Notes: generated from the sequence alone by a model not told the origin. DNA of 64,000 nucleotides from Bacteroidota bacterium (GCA_027624855.1 JAQBTQ010000006.1:1-64000), one strand, 5' to 3'. Counted from the first letter of the stretch, positions 23,958-35,034 are shown. Program-made: numbers and translations.

Positions 23958-26553
23958 CCGGTGCAGATGGTTCTTTTGGTAAGTCGTCATTCAATGCTTC
24001 ATCGGCACCTTCTGGCATAGATAAAAAACCACCCTTCACGATGGAAATTTTTAAGGCTTTCTCACCCTTCTTGAAATCTGCTTTCAGCAAATCACCTTCT
24101 TGAATTTGTGAGTTTATGATTTCCTCAGCGAACGGATCCTCAATGTGTTTTTGGATTGCACGTTTCAATGGACGAGCGCCATATTTCTCATCATAACCTT
24201 CTTCGACCAAAAAGTCTTTAGCCTTCTTGGTGATTTCAATTCCATAACCCAATCCTTCAATTCGATCCACAAGCGCTTTCAACTCAAGGTCAATGATTTG
24301 ATGGATGTGTTCTATGTCTAAACTCTTGAAGAGGACAACATCATCGATTCGATTCAAAAATTCTGGACTAAACGCACGTTTCAAAGCTGTTTGAATCACC
24401 GAATCTCGATTGGCATGCTCATTTTCTTTTTGAGCCGCAGTACCAAATCCAACTCCTGTCCCAAATTCCGCCAATTGACGTGCGCCAATGTTGGATGTCA
24501 TGATGATGATGGTATTCCGGAAATCAATTTTTCTTCCCAAGCTGTCCGTCATTTGACCATCATCGAGGGCCTGCAACAACAAGTTGAAAACATCGGGATG
24601 TGCCTTTTCAATTTCATCCAATAAAACGATGGAGTAGGGGTGACGTCTCACTTTCTCGGTAAGTTGGCCTCCTTCTTCATAGCCGACATATCCCGGAGGA
24701 GCCCCGATTAATCGACTGATGGCAAATTTCTCCATGTACTCTGACATGTCAATGCGAATCAATGATTCTTCCGAATCAAACATGAACCTCGAAAGCACCT
24801 TTGCAAGTTGGGTTTTACCAACCCCTGTGGGGCCCAAGAAAATGAATGATCCAATCGGTTTATTTGGATCCTTCAGACCCGCACGATTCCGTTTGATTGC
24901 CCGCGCCACTCGAAGGATGGCATCGTCTTGCCCAATGACCTTTCCTTGCAAATCATCATTCATTCGCGCCAGGCGTCCGGACTCTTTTTCAGCGATTCGA
25001 TGAACGGGGATTCCAGTCATCATGCCAACAACGTCACCGACATGATTGATGGTAACCGTGACCCTTTTATTCTTGCTATCCTCTTCCCACTGAAGTTTCG
25101 CCTTTTCTAGTTTGTCATTCAACGTTCGTTCGTTATCCCTTAATCGAGCCGCCTCTTCGTACTGCTGAGAGCGAACCACACGAACTTTCTCTTCCTTAAC
25201 CTTTTCTATTTCAGCCTCAATATCCAAGATTTCTTGAGGAACATGAATGTTATTGAGGTGCACCCTAGAACCGACCTCGTCCATGGCATCAATGGCCTTA
25301 TCGGGCAAATGCCGATCGGTGATATAACGGGCGGTGAGATTTACACAAGCCTCGATTGCTTCTTCTGTATACGAAACACTGTGGTGATCTTCGTATTTAT
25401 CCTTGATGTTGTTCAAGATTTGAATGGTCTCTTCAATCGAAGTGGGTTCCACCAAGACCTTTTGAAATCTCCGCTCCAGCGCACCGTCCTTCTCAATGTG
25501 TTGTCGATATTCATCCAGTGTTGTTGCGCCGACGCATTGAATCTCTCCACGTGCAAGAGCCGGCTTGAACATGTTTGAGGCATCGAGTGAACCGCTGGCA
25601 CCACCTGCTCCTACAATTGTATGAATTTCATCAATGAACAAGATGACATCCGGTGATTTTTCCAATTCGTTCATGACTGCTTTCATGCGTTCTTCAAACT
25701 GACCACGATATTTTGTGCCAGCAACCAGTGACGCTACATCCAAGGTCACAATGCGTTTATTGAATAAGACACGACTGACCTTCTTTTCAACGATTCGCAA
25801 TGCCAAGCCTTCAGCAATTGCTGATTTCCCAACACCAGGCTCTCCAATGAGAATGGGATTGTTCTTCTTCCTTCGAGAAAGGATTTGCGAAACCCGCTCA
25901 ATTTCTTTTTGCCGACCCACAATTTGATCCAAACGCCCTTCCTCGGCCATTTTTGTCAAGTCACGACCGAAGTTGTCGAGCACCGGGGTTTTGCTTTTTG
26001 GATCTGCCTTTCTTGTGCTACCGCCTCCAATATTGGACTCGGAATCTCCCTCATCTCCATCTGTAAAATCTGCGGACTCAGCCCGGGGTGGAGGAGTTGC
26101 CTTGATTGCATCATTGGATTGAATCATGTCTTCATATTCTTCCTTTGCGACATCGTAATCAATATTGAAGGCGGACAATGCCTTTGTCGCCACATTGTCT
26201 TCATCTTTTAAAATACTAAGGAGCAAATGTTCTGTGCCAATTAAACTCGACTTGAAAATCTTCGCTTCTAGGTAGGTAATCTTGAGGATTTTTTCGGCTT
26301 GCTTAACCAATGGAATGTTACCAGCACCCACCGAAGAACCGGCTGTTGGTCGAATGCTGCCTTCCAGCACCTTTCGGAGTTTTTGCAAATCCACATTCAA
26401 ACCTTCCAACATCCTCACGGCAGTTCCTTCACCTTCGCGGATGATGCCAAGGAGCAAGTGTTCTACTCCGATGTAATTGTGTCCAAGGCGAAGTGCTTCC
26501 TCTCTGCTATAAGTAATTACGTCCTTAACCCGGGGTGAAAATTTTGCATCCAT
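23941..26553 (-). CDS. clpC: ATP-dependent Clp protease ATP-binding subunit ClpC
   Basis: An 870-residue AAA+ unfoldase that feeds proteins to ClpP. Order: Clp N-terminal repeats (1-150), an acidic linker, the first ATPase domain (GEPGVGKSA), a UVR-type helical pair (EEAARLRDNERTLNDKL) that marks ClpC, the second ATPase domain (GPTGVGKTQ) and the D2-small domain with GARPLKRAIQ. The frame is open to 26601, but the family start is MDAKFSPRVKDV at 26553. Promoter not clearly seen; a small inverted repeat lies 44 bases upstream. No CtsR, McsA or McsB genes are near, unlike in Firmicutes. Confidence 0.95.
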   Translation of the reverse strand: MDAKFSPRVKDVITYSREEALRLGHNYIGVEHLLLGIIREGEGTAVRMLEGLNVDLQKLRKVLEGSIRPTAGSSVGAGNIPLVKQAEKILKITYLEAKIFKSSLIGTEHLLLSILKDEDNVATKALSAFNIDYDVAKEEYEDMIQSNDAIKATPPPRAESADFTDGDEGDSESNIGGGSTRKADPKSKTPVLDNFGRDLTKMAEEGRLDQIVGRQKEIERVSQILSRRKKNNPILIGEPGVGKSAIAEGLALRIVEKKVSRVLFNKRIVTLDVASLVAGTKYRGQFEERMKAVMNELEKSPDVILFIDEIHTIVGAGGASGSLDASNMFKPALARGEIQCVGATTLDEYRQHIEKDGALERRFQKVLVEPTSIEETIQILNNIKDKYEDHHSVSYTEEAIEACVNLTARYITDRHLPDKAIDAMDEVGSRVHLNNIHVPQEILDIEAEIEKVKEEKVRVVRSQQYEEAARLRDNERTLNDKLEKAKLQWEEDSKNKRVTVTINHVGDVVGMMTGIPVHRIAEKESGRLARMNDDLQGKVIGQDDAILRVARAIKRNRAGLKDPNKPIGSFIFLGPTGVGKTQLAKVLSRFMFDSEESLIRIDMSEYMEKFAISRLIGAPPGYVGYEEGGQLTEKVRRHPYSIVLLDEIEKAHPDVFNLLLQALDDGQMTDSLGRKIDFRNTIIIMTSNIGARQLAEFGTGVGFGTAAQKENEHANRDSVIQTALKRAFSPEFLNRIDDVVLFKSLDIEHIHQIIDLELKALVDRIEGLGYGIEITKKAKDFLVEEGYDEKYGARPLKRAIQKHIEDPFAEEIINSQIQEGDLLKADFKKGEKALKISIVKGGFLSMPEGADEALNDDLPKEPSAPDEEEG

Positions 26554-26596
26554 ATCACTGGCTTTTTTAAAAGTCCTTTGTTTGATCCGTTCAAGG

Positions 26597-26610
26597 CACA
26601 ATCCATTGTG
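26597..26610. repeat. Inverted repeat upstream of clpC
   Basis: CACAAT CC ATTGTG, a 6-bp perfect inverted repeat with a 2-base centre, 44 bases upstream of the clpC start codon. It could be a small operator or chance. Confidence 0.3.
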
Positions 26611-26743
26611 TTCCCTGACGCTTCTAAACTACAAACGAGTTATGTCAAACATCTTGCCAATTTGGAGGTTTATTCACAGCACAATGGGGAGATTTGTGGG
26701 TAATTGAATCCTCTATCCTTGTGCATCAGGCTGATTCCAAGAG

Positions 26744-26751
26744 TATTTTCG
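26744..26751 (+). promoter_or_regulatory. Possible -7 box of gyrA
   Basis: TATTTTCG, one mismatch to TAnnTTTG, with a TTG at 26719-26721 (22-base spacer). It lies 52 bases before the gyrA ATG. The 250 bases between clpC and gyrA hold no other gene that I can see. Confidence 0.35.
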
Positions 26752-26803
26752 TTATTGCGATTAACCACAAGGGAAACCAACCGAATTAGGAATAACTGAC
26801 ACG

Positions 26804-29344
26804 ATGGCAGAAGGAGAAAAAATAGTCCAGATCAACATAGCCGAGGAGATGAAATCAGCCTACATCGATTATTCGATGTCGGTCATTGTATCACGGGCAT
26901 TGCCCGATGTACGCGATGGATTGAAGCCAGTGCATAGGAGGGTGCTTTACGGCATGCTGGACCTTGGAGTATTGTCGAATCGCGCTTACAAGAAAAGCGC
27001 AAGGATTGTAGGTGAAGTGCTCGGTAAATACCACCCTCATGGGGACAGCTCTGTTTACGATACCATGGTGCGAATGGCTCAAGATTGGTCATTGCGCTAT
27101 CCGATGGTTGATGGGCAAGGAAATTTCGGTTCCATTGATGGAGACAACCCGGCAGCGATGCGTTACACCGAAGCTAGACTTCGGAAGATTGCAGAAGAGA
27201 TGCTGGATGATTTGGAAAAAGAAACGGTGGATTTCCGACCCAACTTTGATGAAAGTTTAAAGGAGCCTACCGTCTTACCAGCTAAAGTGCCCAATCTGCT
27301 CGTAAATGGTGCATCGGGAATTGCAGTCGGGATGGCCACGAATATGCCTCCTCACAACTTAAGTGAGGTTATTGATGGGGCGGTGGCTTATATTCAAAAT
27401 CGTGACATTACGGTGGAAGAGTTGATGGAACATGTAAAGGCTCCTGATTTTCCAACCGGTGGTATCATCCATGGCGTAGAAGGCGTGCACGAAGCATTTC
27501 ACACCGGTCGAGGTCGAGTCGTCGTCAGAGGCCGTGCAAGGATTGAAGAGACCAAATCTGGAAGAGAAGTCATCATTGTCGAAGAAATTCCATATCTCGT
27601 CAATAAGGCGGATATGGTTCGGAAGACCGCGGAGTTGGTCAACGACAAGAAAATTGAAGGGATCTCAGAGATTCGAGACGAATCGGACCGAAAGGGCATG
27701 CGAGTGGTGTACGAAATCAAGCGCGACGCGATGGCCTCGGTCGTCTTAAACAAACTGTATAAGTACACTAGCTTACAAAGCTCATTCTCAGTCAATAACA
27801 TTTGCCTTGTCAATGGCCGGCCTCAATTGTTAAATCTGAAGGGGCTCATCTCAAACTTTGTCGATCACCGTCATGAAGTAGTGACACGTAGGACTGAGTA
27901 TGATTTGAGAAAGGCGCAAGAGCGGGCGCACATCCTGCAAGGGTTGATCATTGCCATCGATAACCTTGACGAAGTCATCAAACTCATTCGCGCCAGCGCA
28001 ACGCCAGAAGAAGCAAGGAATGGGTTGATGTCCAGATTTGAATTATCAGAAATTCAAGCTCGTGCGATTTTGGATATGCGATTGCAAAAGCTTACGGGCC
28101 TTGAGCGGGATAAGTTGAGAGCCGAATATGACGAATTGCTCGCGACGATTGCAGATTTAGAAGACATCTTGGCGCGATTGGAACGACGAATGGAAATCAT
28201 TACCTCTGAACTTCTGGATATCAAGGAACGCTATGGAGATGAACGACGCAGTGACATAGAGTTCAGTAGCGCGGATGTTCGAATGGAAGATTTGATTGCT
28301 GACGAACAAGTGGTCGTCAGTATCAGTCATGCAGGATACATTAAAAGAACCAGGCTTTCGGACTATCGGTCTCAAAGCAGAGGAGGAGTGGGGTCGAAAG
28401 GGGCAACGACAAGAGATGAAGATTTTGTTGAACACATTTTTACCGCAACCAATCACAATTGGCTGTTAATTTTCACAGCAAATGGCCGTTGTTTCTGGAT
28501 GCGGATATTTGAAGTTCCAGAAGGCTCAAAAACATCGAAGGGCCGTGCCATCCAAAACCTGATTCAAATCGAATCAGACGATAAAGTCTTGGCTTATATC
28601 CCCGTCCAAGATTTGAAGGATGAAGAGTACGCGAACAACAATTTCGTGGTCCTCGCCACTCGGAAAGGGCTCATTAAGAAAACCACCCTGGCTGCTTATT
28701 CTCGTCCACGAAGCAATGGAATCAACGCCATTACCATCCGAGAAGGGGATGAACTGCTTACTGCAAGGCTCACCAATGGAGACAACGAGATCATCATTGG
28801 TAAAAAATCAGGTAAAGCAATCCGTTTCCATGAAAGCACCGCTCGTGCAGTTGGAAGAACTGCAATGGGAGTTAAGGGGGTAACACTGGAGGGTCCGAAT
28901 GACGAAGTCATAGGAATGGTGTGCGTTCGCGGATTGGAGACTGAAATCTTAGTCGTTTCTGAAAATGGATATGGAAAGCGCTCGGCCGTTGAAGATTATC
29001 GAATTACCAATCGTGGGGGAAAAGGAGTGAAAACCCTGAGTGTGACCGAGAAAACAGGCTCATTGATTAGCATTTTGAACGTCACTGATGATGACGATTT
29101 GATGATCATTAACCGTTCAGGAATTACCATTCGCACTGGTGTGGAAGAACTTCGTGTCATGGGTCGGGCGACCCAAGGAGTTAAGCTGATTTCATTGCGT
29201 GGAGACGATCAAATCGCCTCGGTTTGTCGCGTTCCGAAAAGCGATGACGAGGAGTTACCTGATGATGGGATAGAAGGCACGAATGATTCTTCAGAATCTA
29301 CAGACTCCTCAAACTCGGTAGATGCAGCGGATGCCAATGAATAA
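26804..29344 (+). CDS. gyrA: DNA gyrase subunit A
   Basis: An 846-residue gyrase A subunit, which with GyrB introduces negative supercoils. The active-site tyrosine is Y121 in [10 protein letters not shown]. The quinolone region reads [11 protein letters not shown], keeping the serine and aspartate whose changes give resistance, so it looks quinolone-sensitive at this site. The C-terminal DNA-wrapping blades follow, including the GyrA-box-like [10 protein letters not shown]. The last 35 residues are acidic and serine rich. Start and length fit the family. The gene has its own upstream region and no gyrB nearby. Confidence 0.97.
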   Translation: MAEGEKIVQINIAEEMKSAYIDYSMSVIVSRALPDVRDGLKPVHRRVLYGMLDLGVLSNRAYKKSARIVGEVLGKYHPHGDSSVYDTMVRMAQDWSLRYPMVDGQGNFGSIDGDNPAAMRYTEARLRKIAEEMLDDLEKETVDFRPNFDESLKEPTVLPAKVPNLLVNGASGIAVGMATNMPPHNLSEVIDGAVAYIQNRDITVEELMEHVKAPDFPTGGIIHGVEGVHEAFHTGRGRVVVRGRARIEETKSGREVIIVEEIPYLVNKADMVRKTAELVNDKKIEGISEIRDESDRKGMRVVYEIKRDAMASVVLNKLYKYTSLQSSFSVNNICLVNGRPQLLNLKGLISNFVDHRHEVVTRRTEYDLRKAQERAHILQGLIIAIDNLDEVIKLIRASATPEEARNGLMSRFELSEIQARAILDMRLQKLTGLERDKLRAEYDELLATIADLEDILARLERRMEIITSELLDIKERYGDERRSDIEFSSADVRMEDLIADEQVVVSISHAGYIKRTRLSDYRSQSRGGVGSKGATTRDEDFVEHIFTATNHNWLLIFTANGRCFWMRIFEVPEGSKTSKGRAIQNLIQIESDDKVLAYIPVQDLKDEEYANNNFVVLATRKGLIKKTTLAAYSRPRSNGINAITIREGDELLTARLTNGDNEIIIGKKSGKAIRFHESTARAVGRTAMGVKGVTLEGPNDEVIGMVCVRGLETEILVVSENGYGKRSAVEDYRITNRGGKGVKTLSVTEKTGSLISILNVTDDDDLMIINRSGITIRTGVEELRVMGRATQGVKLISLRGDDQIASVCRVPKSDDEELPDDGIEGTNDSSESTDSSNSVDAADANE

Positions 29345-29371
29345 AGGTCCATTCAATTGCCTTTCTGGCAT

Positions 29372-29379
29372 TACTTTTG
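29372..29379 (+). promoter_or_regulatory. -7 box of the TPR gene
   Basis: TACTTTTG matches TAnnTTTG, 55 bases before ATG 29435. It lies downstream of the ATG at 29357, which is therefore not the start. Confidence 0.6.
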
Positions 29380-29434
29380 CACCGCGATAGCGCACGAAAA
29401 TAAAAGCTACAAAGGAATGTACAATTCAAAATTG

Positions 29435-30580
29435 ATGAAGAACTACTTAACGATTTTATTCTTAGCGATTACGACCTTAGCATTCGGTCAAAAGCAAGTC
29501 GTATCCGCTTACAATGCCAATAAATCTGGAGATTTCAAGGCTGCAGCAGGATACATTGAAGAAGCTACAACCATCGAAAAAGCTGCCATCAAGGAAAAAA
29601 CTTGGAGGTACCGTGGGGAAATCTATTTGAACATTGCCAACGACAGCACCTTGTCCCTGGAATTTCCAGAAGCCCTGTGGATTGCGAAAGACTCATACAC
29701 CAAAGCACGTGAATTGGATGTGAAAGGAAGCTACGAGCGTGAGATCATCACAGGACTTGGATTGGTTCAAACAACCGCTGCCAATCAAGGAATCGGCGAC
29801 TTCATTACTGAAAATTATAATGTAGCCGCTAAAAAATTTGACTTAAGCGCTGAGGTTGCAGCGATGTTTGACGTAATTGATACAATGGCAGTTTACAATG
29901 CTGCATTGTGCTATGAAAAATCTGACGAGGCAGATTTGGCTGTAGCACGATACAAGACTTGTGGGAGCTATGGCTACCAGGTGCCGAACGTATACCTTTT
30001 CGCTGCTAACGTATTGAAGCAAAGTGGACGTGTAGAAGATGCCCTTGCAGAATTACAAGCCGCACGAATGCAGTTTCCGCGAGAACAAAGTCTGATTATT
30101 GAAGAGCTGAACATCTATTTAGAAGCCCAGGATTATGAGAGAGCTGAGAATAATTTAAAATTGGCAGCCGAAGGCGAACCAACCAACGAGATTCTGTGGT
30201 TTAGTCTTGGAAGTGTCTATGATAATTTGGGTAAATCTGATTTGGCTGCAGAGGCCTATTTGAAAGCCATTGCATTGAGACCAACATATTTTGATGCGAA
30301 TTACAATCTAGGAGCGATGTACTTCAATGACGCGGTTCAGCAGATCAATGAAGCGAATGATATGTGGGATCCTCGAATGAAATCCGCCGAAAAGGCTAAA
30401 CAAAAGGAGTTGGAAACTTCTGCCAAAGCTGCCTTTGCAGCAGCAAGACCTTATTTAGAAGCAGCACATGAAACTGATCCTATGGATGTTCAAACAATTC
30501 GATCTTTGCGAGATGTCTACGCAAGGATAGGAGAAGATGACTTGACCATTAAGATGAGCGAACTGTTAAAATCCCTATAG
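29435..30580 (+). CDS. Exported TPR-repeat protein
   Basis: A 381-residue protein with a short signal peptide (YLTILFLAITTLAFGQ) and helical TPR repeats through most of its length. The clearest repeat is about residues 250-285 (EILWFSLGSVYDNLGKSDLAAEAYLKAIALRP). It is probably periplasmic and serves as a protein-binding scaffold; the partner is unknown. It has its own promoter and is followed after 18 bases by a terminator, so it is monocistronic. Confidence 0.88.
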   Translation: MKNYLTILFLAITTLAFGQKQVVSAYNANKSGDFKAAAGYIEEATTIEKAAIKEKTWRYRGEIYLNIANDSTLSLEFPEALWIAKDSYTKARELDVKGSYEREIITGLGLVQTTAANQGIGDFITENYNVAAKKFDLSAEVAAMFDVIDTMAVYNAALCYEKSDEADLAVARYKTCGSYGYQVPNVYLFAANVLKQSGRVEDALAELQAARMQFPREQSLIIEELNIYLEAQDYERAENNLKLAAEGEPTNEILWFSLGSVYDNLGKSDLAAEAYLKAIALRPTYFDANYNLGAMYFNDAVQQINEANDMWDPRMKSAEKAKQKELETSAKAAFAAARPYLEAAHETDPMDVQTIRSLRDVYARIGEDDLTIKMSELLKSL

Positions 30581-30598
30581 AGGGGTTTATAATGAGAT

Positions 30599-30617
30599 GG
30601 GGACGTTTGTCCCTTTT
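30599..30617 (+). terminator. Terminator of the TPR gene
   Basis: GGGAC, loop GTTT, GTCCC, TTTT. The 5-bp stem with a T run lies 18 bases after the stop codon. Confidence 0.7.
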
Positions 30618-30738
30618 CTCTTTCAAATGTCATTTAACATAATATTTATTATCATTCAATATAGGTCACTCAAAAGCCTACTATTAAGGATCGTACAAAG
30701 AGAATGCAGTAAAGCATCGACTTTTAGAATGAATCAAC
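30618..30738. other. AT-rich spacer with no visible gene
   Basis: This stretch between the TPR terminator and the tRNA promoter has no supported reading frame. A 65-codon frame starting at 30597 crosses the terminator and the tRNA and is not credible. Confidence 0.6.
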
Positions 30739-30746
30739 TAAATTTG
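30739..30746 (+). promoter_or_regulatory. -7 box of the tRNA-Ser promoter
   Basis: TAAATTTG matches TAnnTTTG exactly and ends ten bases before the tRNA. It gives an internal reference for the distance from box to transcript start in this genome. Confidence 0.65.
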
Positions 30747-30756
30747 CAACTTCTTT

Positions 30757-30842
30757 GGAGGTTTGGCAGAGTTGGTCGATTGCACCGGTCTTGAAAACCG
30801 GCGTACCGCAAGGTACCGGGGGTTCGAATCCCTCAGCCTCCG
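30757..30842 (+). tRNA. tRNA-Ser (anticodon UGA)
   Basis: The acceptor stem pairs GGAGGTT with AGCCTCC, discriminator G at 30842. The anticodon stem CCGGT/ACCGG closes the loop CTTGAAA with anticodon TGA at 30792-30794. A long variable arm (GTACCGCAAGGTAC) marks a class II tRNA, and the T arm is GGGGG TTCGAATC CCTC-like. It reads UCA and, by wobble, other UCN serine codons. CCA is not encoded, so RNase Z (12.4 kb) and CCA addition are needed. It is transcribed alone, between two terminators. Confidence 0.97.
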
Positions 30843-30847
30843 CAAGT

Positions 30848-30879
30848 AAAGCGTTTGAACCTCAAACGCTTTCTTTTTT
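30848..30879 (+). terminator. Terminator of tRNA-Ser
   Basis: AAAGCGTTTGA, loop ACC, TCAAACGCTTT, then C and six T. The 11-bp perfect stem starts six bases after the tRNA. Confidence 0.92.
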
Positions 30880-30924
30880 TATAAAAGCGCGGAACCTTTT
30901 CACCCGGTCCTGAGTTTTACCCTT

Positions 30925-32196
30925 ATGAAATTCTATCCACGCCAATTAGCTGTTCTACTGTTCCTTTCGATGTGGTGCAAGAACCATGCTCAAATAAGTG
31001 TTTACGGATTTTACAATGAAACGTCGAATCCTGACGTACCATTGATTTTGGGCCAATTTGAGGCCTTATCAGGCGAATGGCTGCAACTTGACACCTTGGA
31101 ATTTGCCTCCGCAGTTGTTGTCGGCTCCAGCGCCTTTGACTCGGGAACTCAAAGCTATATGTTTTCTGGAATTGGTTTTCCAATGGCCACCAGTCCATTT
31201 GGTTTCTGGAATTATGATGTAATCGAGGATGAAATTTTGGATAATCCACTATTGAATTATACCCTTAACGCAATTCAACACGATATGGCCAATGACCGAC
31301 TCATTGGTTTGGCCACGGTCGCCATTGATTCGTCCTATGTTGATTTCGGCAACGGATATGGGTATTGGGAATATGAATGGGGAAATCAACTCGTAGAATT
31401 GAATGCTCAAACTGGATGGATAGAACCAATCGCTAATGTATCAGGCATTAACGGCGTGGTTTTGGGGGCTACAGCCTATGATTCTGATAATGATATATAC
31501 GCTTTGGTCGGTATGGATTCGAGCTTCAACCAAAAGTTCATCCAGCTGAATGGTTCCACAGGTCAGGTCATTTCTTCAGTCAACATACAAATCGCCCCAA
31601 ATCGGGGCTTTAACGAATTGGAATGCTTCGTGGCGGGATCTTCTTTTTTGGGCATTGACCGCCCCTATGGAAACAGCGGAAACCAGCCCGCCCAGCTCGT
31701 TTCTATCAATCCACTCACAGGCGAATTAACTCCATTAATTGATTTGCCACAGCTTTACGCTTTTACCCCAAATGCAAGTGTTTTTGATCAAGATAGTGGT
31801 CTGTTCATCATGCTTTATTACGATTACTCTTATCAAACCCACATGATCGTGCTGGACCCCACAGAACAGGCAGTTGTTGCTGACCACATCATTCAAGGCA
31901 CCTTCATCGAGCTCCAGGTCAACAATCGGGAATTCATGGTTGCTTCATACGGAAATGCCAATTCTATCCCTACAGAATTCGAGCGTTCAAAGGAAGAGAT
32001 TTTTTGTTGGCCCAATGCCGCATCACATCAAATTGCAATCGCATCCCACGCTCCTTTTCAGATAATTGATCAATCAGGGCGAACCATGGCCGCTTGGAAT
32101 GATTCAAAAACCATAACCATAGACTCTTGGCCAAACGGATACTACATCATTCAAAATGCTAAGGGATCTGTGAAGCGCTTTCTCGTCGATCATTAA
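30925..32196 (+). CDS. Secreted protein with type IX sorting domain
   Basis: A 423-residue exported protein with a signal peptide ending near residue 23 (WCKNHAQ). The body consists of repeated beta strands of about 40-50 residues (for example QLVELNAQTGWIEPI, QPAQLVSINPLTGELTPLI), suggesting a beta-propeller. The end has a type A sorting domain (IFCWPNAASHQIAI ... GYYIIQNAKGSVKRFLV), slightly divergent from the usual YPNP start. It should be delivered to the cell surface by the type IX system. No catalytic residues are recognised. Confidence 0.8.
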   Translation: MKFYPRQLAVLLFLSMWCKNHAQISVYGFYNETSNPDVPLILGQFEALSGEWLQLDTLEFASAVVVGSSAFDSGTQSYMFSGIGFPMATSPFGFWNYDVIEDEILDNPLLNYTLNAIQHDMANDRLIGLATVAIDSSYVDFGNGYGYWEYEWGNQLVELNAQTGWIEPIANVSGINGVVLGATAYDSDNDIYALVGMDSSFNQKFIQLNGSTGQVISSVNIQIAPNRGFNELECFVAGSSFLGIDRPYGNSGNQPAQLVSINPLTGELTPLIDLPQLYAFTPNASVFDQDSGLFIMLYYDYSYQTHMIVLDPTEQAVVADHIIQGTFIELQVNNREFMVASYGNANSIPTEFERSKEEIFCWPNAASHQIAIASHAPFQIIDQSGRTMAAWNDSKTITIDSWPNGYYIIQNAKGSVKRFLVDH

Positions 32197-32247
32197 GAGT
32201 CGGTCATTTTTTCAGCCAAGTTTCAAAGAACATGCAAAAATGACTGG

Positions 32248-32281
32248 TATTCTGATAGTTACAGGACGAATTGTCAGAATA
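32248..32281. promoter_or_regulatory. 8-bp inverted repeat upstream of clpB
   Basis: TATTCTGA (32248-32255) and TCAGAATA (32274-32281) are perfect reverse complements separated by 18 bases, about 60 bases before the clpB start. The spacing suits an operator bound by a dimer or a promoter-overlapping control site. No known heat-shock operator such as CIRCE is matched. Confidence 0.45.
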
Positions 32282-32340
32282 ATCCGCTGAAAATTGCCTT
32301 GGCCTACGGTTTGATGCCATGCTGAAAATGACATTTCAAC

Positions 32341-34962
32341 ATGGACGTAAATATTTTCACTTTAAAGAGTCAAGCAGCGATTAATCAGGCTCAGCAAGAA
32401 GCTTTGATAAGACAGCACCCTGCCATCGACACGACGCATTTGTTGGATGCACTATTGAACGGAGATGATCCAATAATACCCAATCTCCTAAGAAAAATGG
32501 GCGTTGGTGTCGAGATCATCAATAAAGCAAATAAGAAGCGATTAGAGGCTCTTGGCCAACAAGAAGGGGCTTCTCCACAATGGACTAGAAATGCTGCACA
32601 AGTTCTTCAACGCGCTGCTGGATTAGCCCGAAAGGCAGGAGATGATTACGTTTCTTCGGACCGGTTGTTTGAATCCTTGGTTTTAGAAAACGACAGCACT
32701 TCGAGTTTATTGAAGGATGCTGGAGTCGAACCAGCCCAACTAAACGCGGCCATTGCATCACTCCGACAAGGCGCAAAAACCACTTCTGCTAGTCAAGAAT
32801 CAACGTTTGAAGCGTTACAGAAATACGCTCGCAACCTGAATCAATTGGCATTGGATGGGAAATTAGATCCTGTAATTGGTCGGGATGAGGAAATAAGAAG
32901 GGTTCTGCAAATTCTCAGCCGAAGAACGAAGAACAATCCGCTACTAATTGGTGAGCCAGGCGTAGGAAAAACTGCAATCGCTGAAGGAATTGCTCATCGG
33001 ATTATTCAAGGTGACATTCCAGACACGTTGATTGGCAAAAACATCTACAGCTTGGATTTGGGAGCGCTGATCGCCGGTGCGAAATACAAAGGAGAATTTG
33101 AGGAGCGATTGAAAGCTATAATTAAAGAAGTGCAAGATGGCCTCGGCGAAGTCATTTTATTCATTGACGAAATCCACACCCTTGTTGGAGCCGGAGGAGG
33201 CGATGGAGCAATGGATGCAGCCAATATCTTAAAACCAGCACTAGCACGAGGTGAGCTCCGCGCTGTTGGAGCCACCACCCTGGCCGAATTCCAGAAATAT
33301 TTTGAAAAGGACAAAGCACTGGAAAGACGATTTCAGCCTGTTCTGGTTGAGGAACCCAATCGTGAAGCTTCGATTTCAATTTTGCGAGGAATCAAGGAGA
33401 AATATGAGCAGCATCACCAGATACAAATATTGGATGAAGCCATCATTGCGGCAGTGGATTTATCCACCCGGTATGTCAGCGAGCGTCACCTTCCAGACAA
33501 AGCAATTGATCTCATTGATGAAGCAGCCTCAAAATTGAGATTGGAGATGAACTCAAAGCCCGAGGAATTAGATGAATTAAATCGTAAGATTCTTCAACTC
33601 GAAATTGAACGGGAAGCAATCAAGCGTGAGAACGATACAGCCAAACTTGCCGAGCTCACTATGCAATTGGCCAATTTTCAAGAAGAACGCGACCAATTGC
33701 AGGCGAAATGGCAAAGTGAAAAAGAAGTTGCCGATCGCATCGCCGCCGGCAAGGCGCGAAAGGAACAGTTGAAATCAGAAGCCGAAAAGGCAGAACGTGA
33801 AGGTGATTATGGAAAAGTAGCTGAAATCAGATACGGAATGCTCAGCGAAATTGATGGCCAAATTGAGTTGGACAAGACTGAGTTAATTAATATCCAAGCT
33901 GATTCCAAAATGATTAAGGAAGAAGTTGATGCCTTTGAGGTGGCTGATGTGGTTGCGTCTTGGACCGGGATTCCTGTGCAGAAGATGCTGACCGCAGAAA
34001 AAGACCGTTTGCTGGATTTGGAATCTTTGCTTCGAAGTCGGGTTGTCGGACAAGATCGAGCAGTTCAAGTGATAGCTGATGCCGTTCGTCGGTCACGCAG
34101 TGGGTTGAATGACGAAAAAAAGCCTGTTGGATCGTTCCTATTTCTAGGAACATCAGGCGTGGGTAAAACTGAACTGGCGAAAGCCTTAGCCGAATCGTTG
34201 TTCAATGATGAGCAAGCCATTGTGCGGTTGGACATGAGTGAATTTCAGGAGCGCCACAGCGTAAGCCGACTGATTGGCTCGCCTCCTGGATATGTGGGCT
34301 ACGATGAAGGCGGGCAATTGACCGAAGCTGTTCGCAGACGGCCCTATTCCATTGTGCTTTTGGATGAGCTGGAGAAGGCACATGACGACGTCTTCAATTT
34401 GCTGTTGCAGGTGCTGGATGAAGGTCGACTCACAGATTCAAAGGGACGAACGGTTAACTTCAGAAATTGCATCATCATCATGACATCGAATGCTGGAGCA
34501 ACGGCAATTCAAGAGCGTTTTCAGGAGATTTCTGGAGAAATTGATGAGGCAGCTCTGGCTGAGATGAAAGGCGATGCCATGATCGAACTGAAGAATAGAC
34601 TGCGTCCAGAATTCATCAATCGAATTGATGAAGTCGTCATGTTTGAACCCCTTCAAAAGAAGCAGTTGAAATCCATCGTAAAAATTCAATTGAAGCAACT
34701 TGAAGATCGGTTGCGCCATGCAGGCATTCAACTCATGATTTCTAACGATGCGATGGATTGGTTAGCAGATCAAGGCTACAGCCCAGAGTATGGAGCTCGG
34801 CCACTCAAGAGATTAATCCAAAATCAACTACTCAACGTATTGAGCAAGGCCCTCCTCTCCCATCAAGTCAGTGCTAACACCCCAATGGTCGTCGATGTTT
34901 TTGAAAATCAAATGGTCCTACGAGAGCGCATTGCTGAGGAGGAGTGTTTCGAAATATCCTGA
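32341..34962 (+). CDS. clpB: ClpB disaggregase chaperone
   Basis: An 873-residue AAA+ chaperone that, with DnaK, pulls proteins out of aggregates. It has the N-terminal repeat domain (1-145), ATPase 1 (GEPGVGKTA near residue 205), a long coiled-coil middle domain (about 400-530), which marks ClpB, and ATPase 2 (GTSGVGKTE near 605). There is no ClpP-binding loop sign. The start [14 protein letters not shown] is the family start. It is transcribed alone with an upstream inverted repeat and a downstream terminator, probably as a heat-shock gene. Confidence 0.96.
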   Translation: MDVNIFTLKSQAAINQAQQEALIRQHPAIDTTHLLDALLNGDDPIIPNLLRKMGVGVEIINKANKKRLEALGQQEGASPQWTRNAAQVLQRAAGLARKAGDDYVSSDRLFESLVLENDSTSSLLKDAGVEPAQLNAAIASLRQGAKTTSASQESTFEALQKYARNLNQLALDGKLDPVIGRDEEIRRVLQILSRRTKNNPLLIGEPGVGKTAIAEGIAHRIIQGDIPDTLIGKNIYSLDLGALIAGAKYKGEFEERLKAIIKEVQDGLGEVILFIDEIHTLVGAGGGDGAMDAANILKPALARGELRAVGATTLAEFQKYFEKDKALERRFQPVLVEEPNREASISILRGIKEKYEQHHQIQILDEAIIAAVDLSTRYVSERHLPDKAIDLIDEAASKLRLEMNSKPEELDELNRKILQLEIEREAIKRENDTAKLAELTMQLANFQEERDQLQAKWQSEKEVADRIAAGKARKEQLKSEAEKAEREGDYGKVAEIRYGMLSEIDGQIELDKTELINIQADSKMIKEEVDAFEVADVVASWTGIPVQKMLTAEKDRLLDLESLLRSRVVGQDRAVQVIADAVRRSRSGLNDEKKPVGSFLFLGTSGVGKTELAKALAESLFNDEQAIVRLDMSEFQERHSVSRLIGSPPGYVGYDEGGQLTEAVRRRPYSIVLLDELEKAHDDVFNLLLQVLDEGRLTDSKGRTVNFRNCIIIMTSNAGATAIQERFQEISGEIDEAALAEMKGDAMIELKNRLRPEFINRIDEVVMFEPLQKKQLKSIVKIQLKQLEDRLRHAGIQLMISNDAMDWLADQGYSPEYGARPLKRLIQNQLLNVLSKALLSHQVSANTPMVVDVFENQMVLRERIAEEECFEIS

Positions 34963-34986
34963 TACGTCGAGGTATTAAATTAATGA

Positions 34987-35024
34987 GAATGGGACGAAGC
35001 GTTGTTACTTTGTCCCATTCTTTT
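34987..35024 (+). terminator. Terminator of clpB
   Basis: GAATGGGACGAAG pairs with CTTTGTCCCATTC (13 pairs with one G-T) across an 8-base loop, followed by TTTT. It lies 24 bases after the clpB stop. Confidence 0.9.
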
Positions 35025-35034
35025 GTGCTACCGC

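Noticed and set aside
26804-29344. Quinolone-resistance change in gyrA
   Set aside because: The serine and aspartate of the [10 protein letters not shown] segment are both the wild-type residues.
30597-30794. 65-codon frame across the tRNA
   Set aside because: It contains the terminator, the tRNA promoter and part of tRNA-Ser, so it is not a protein gene.
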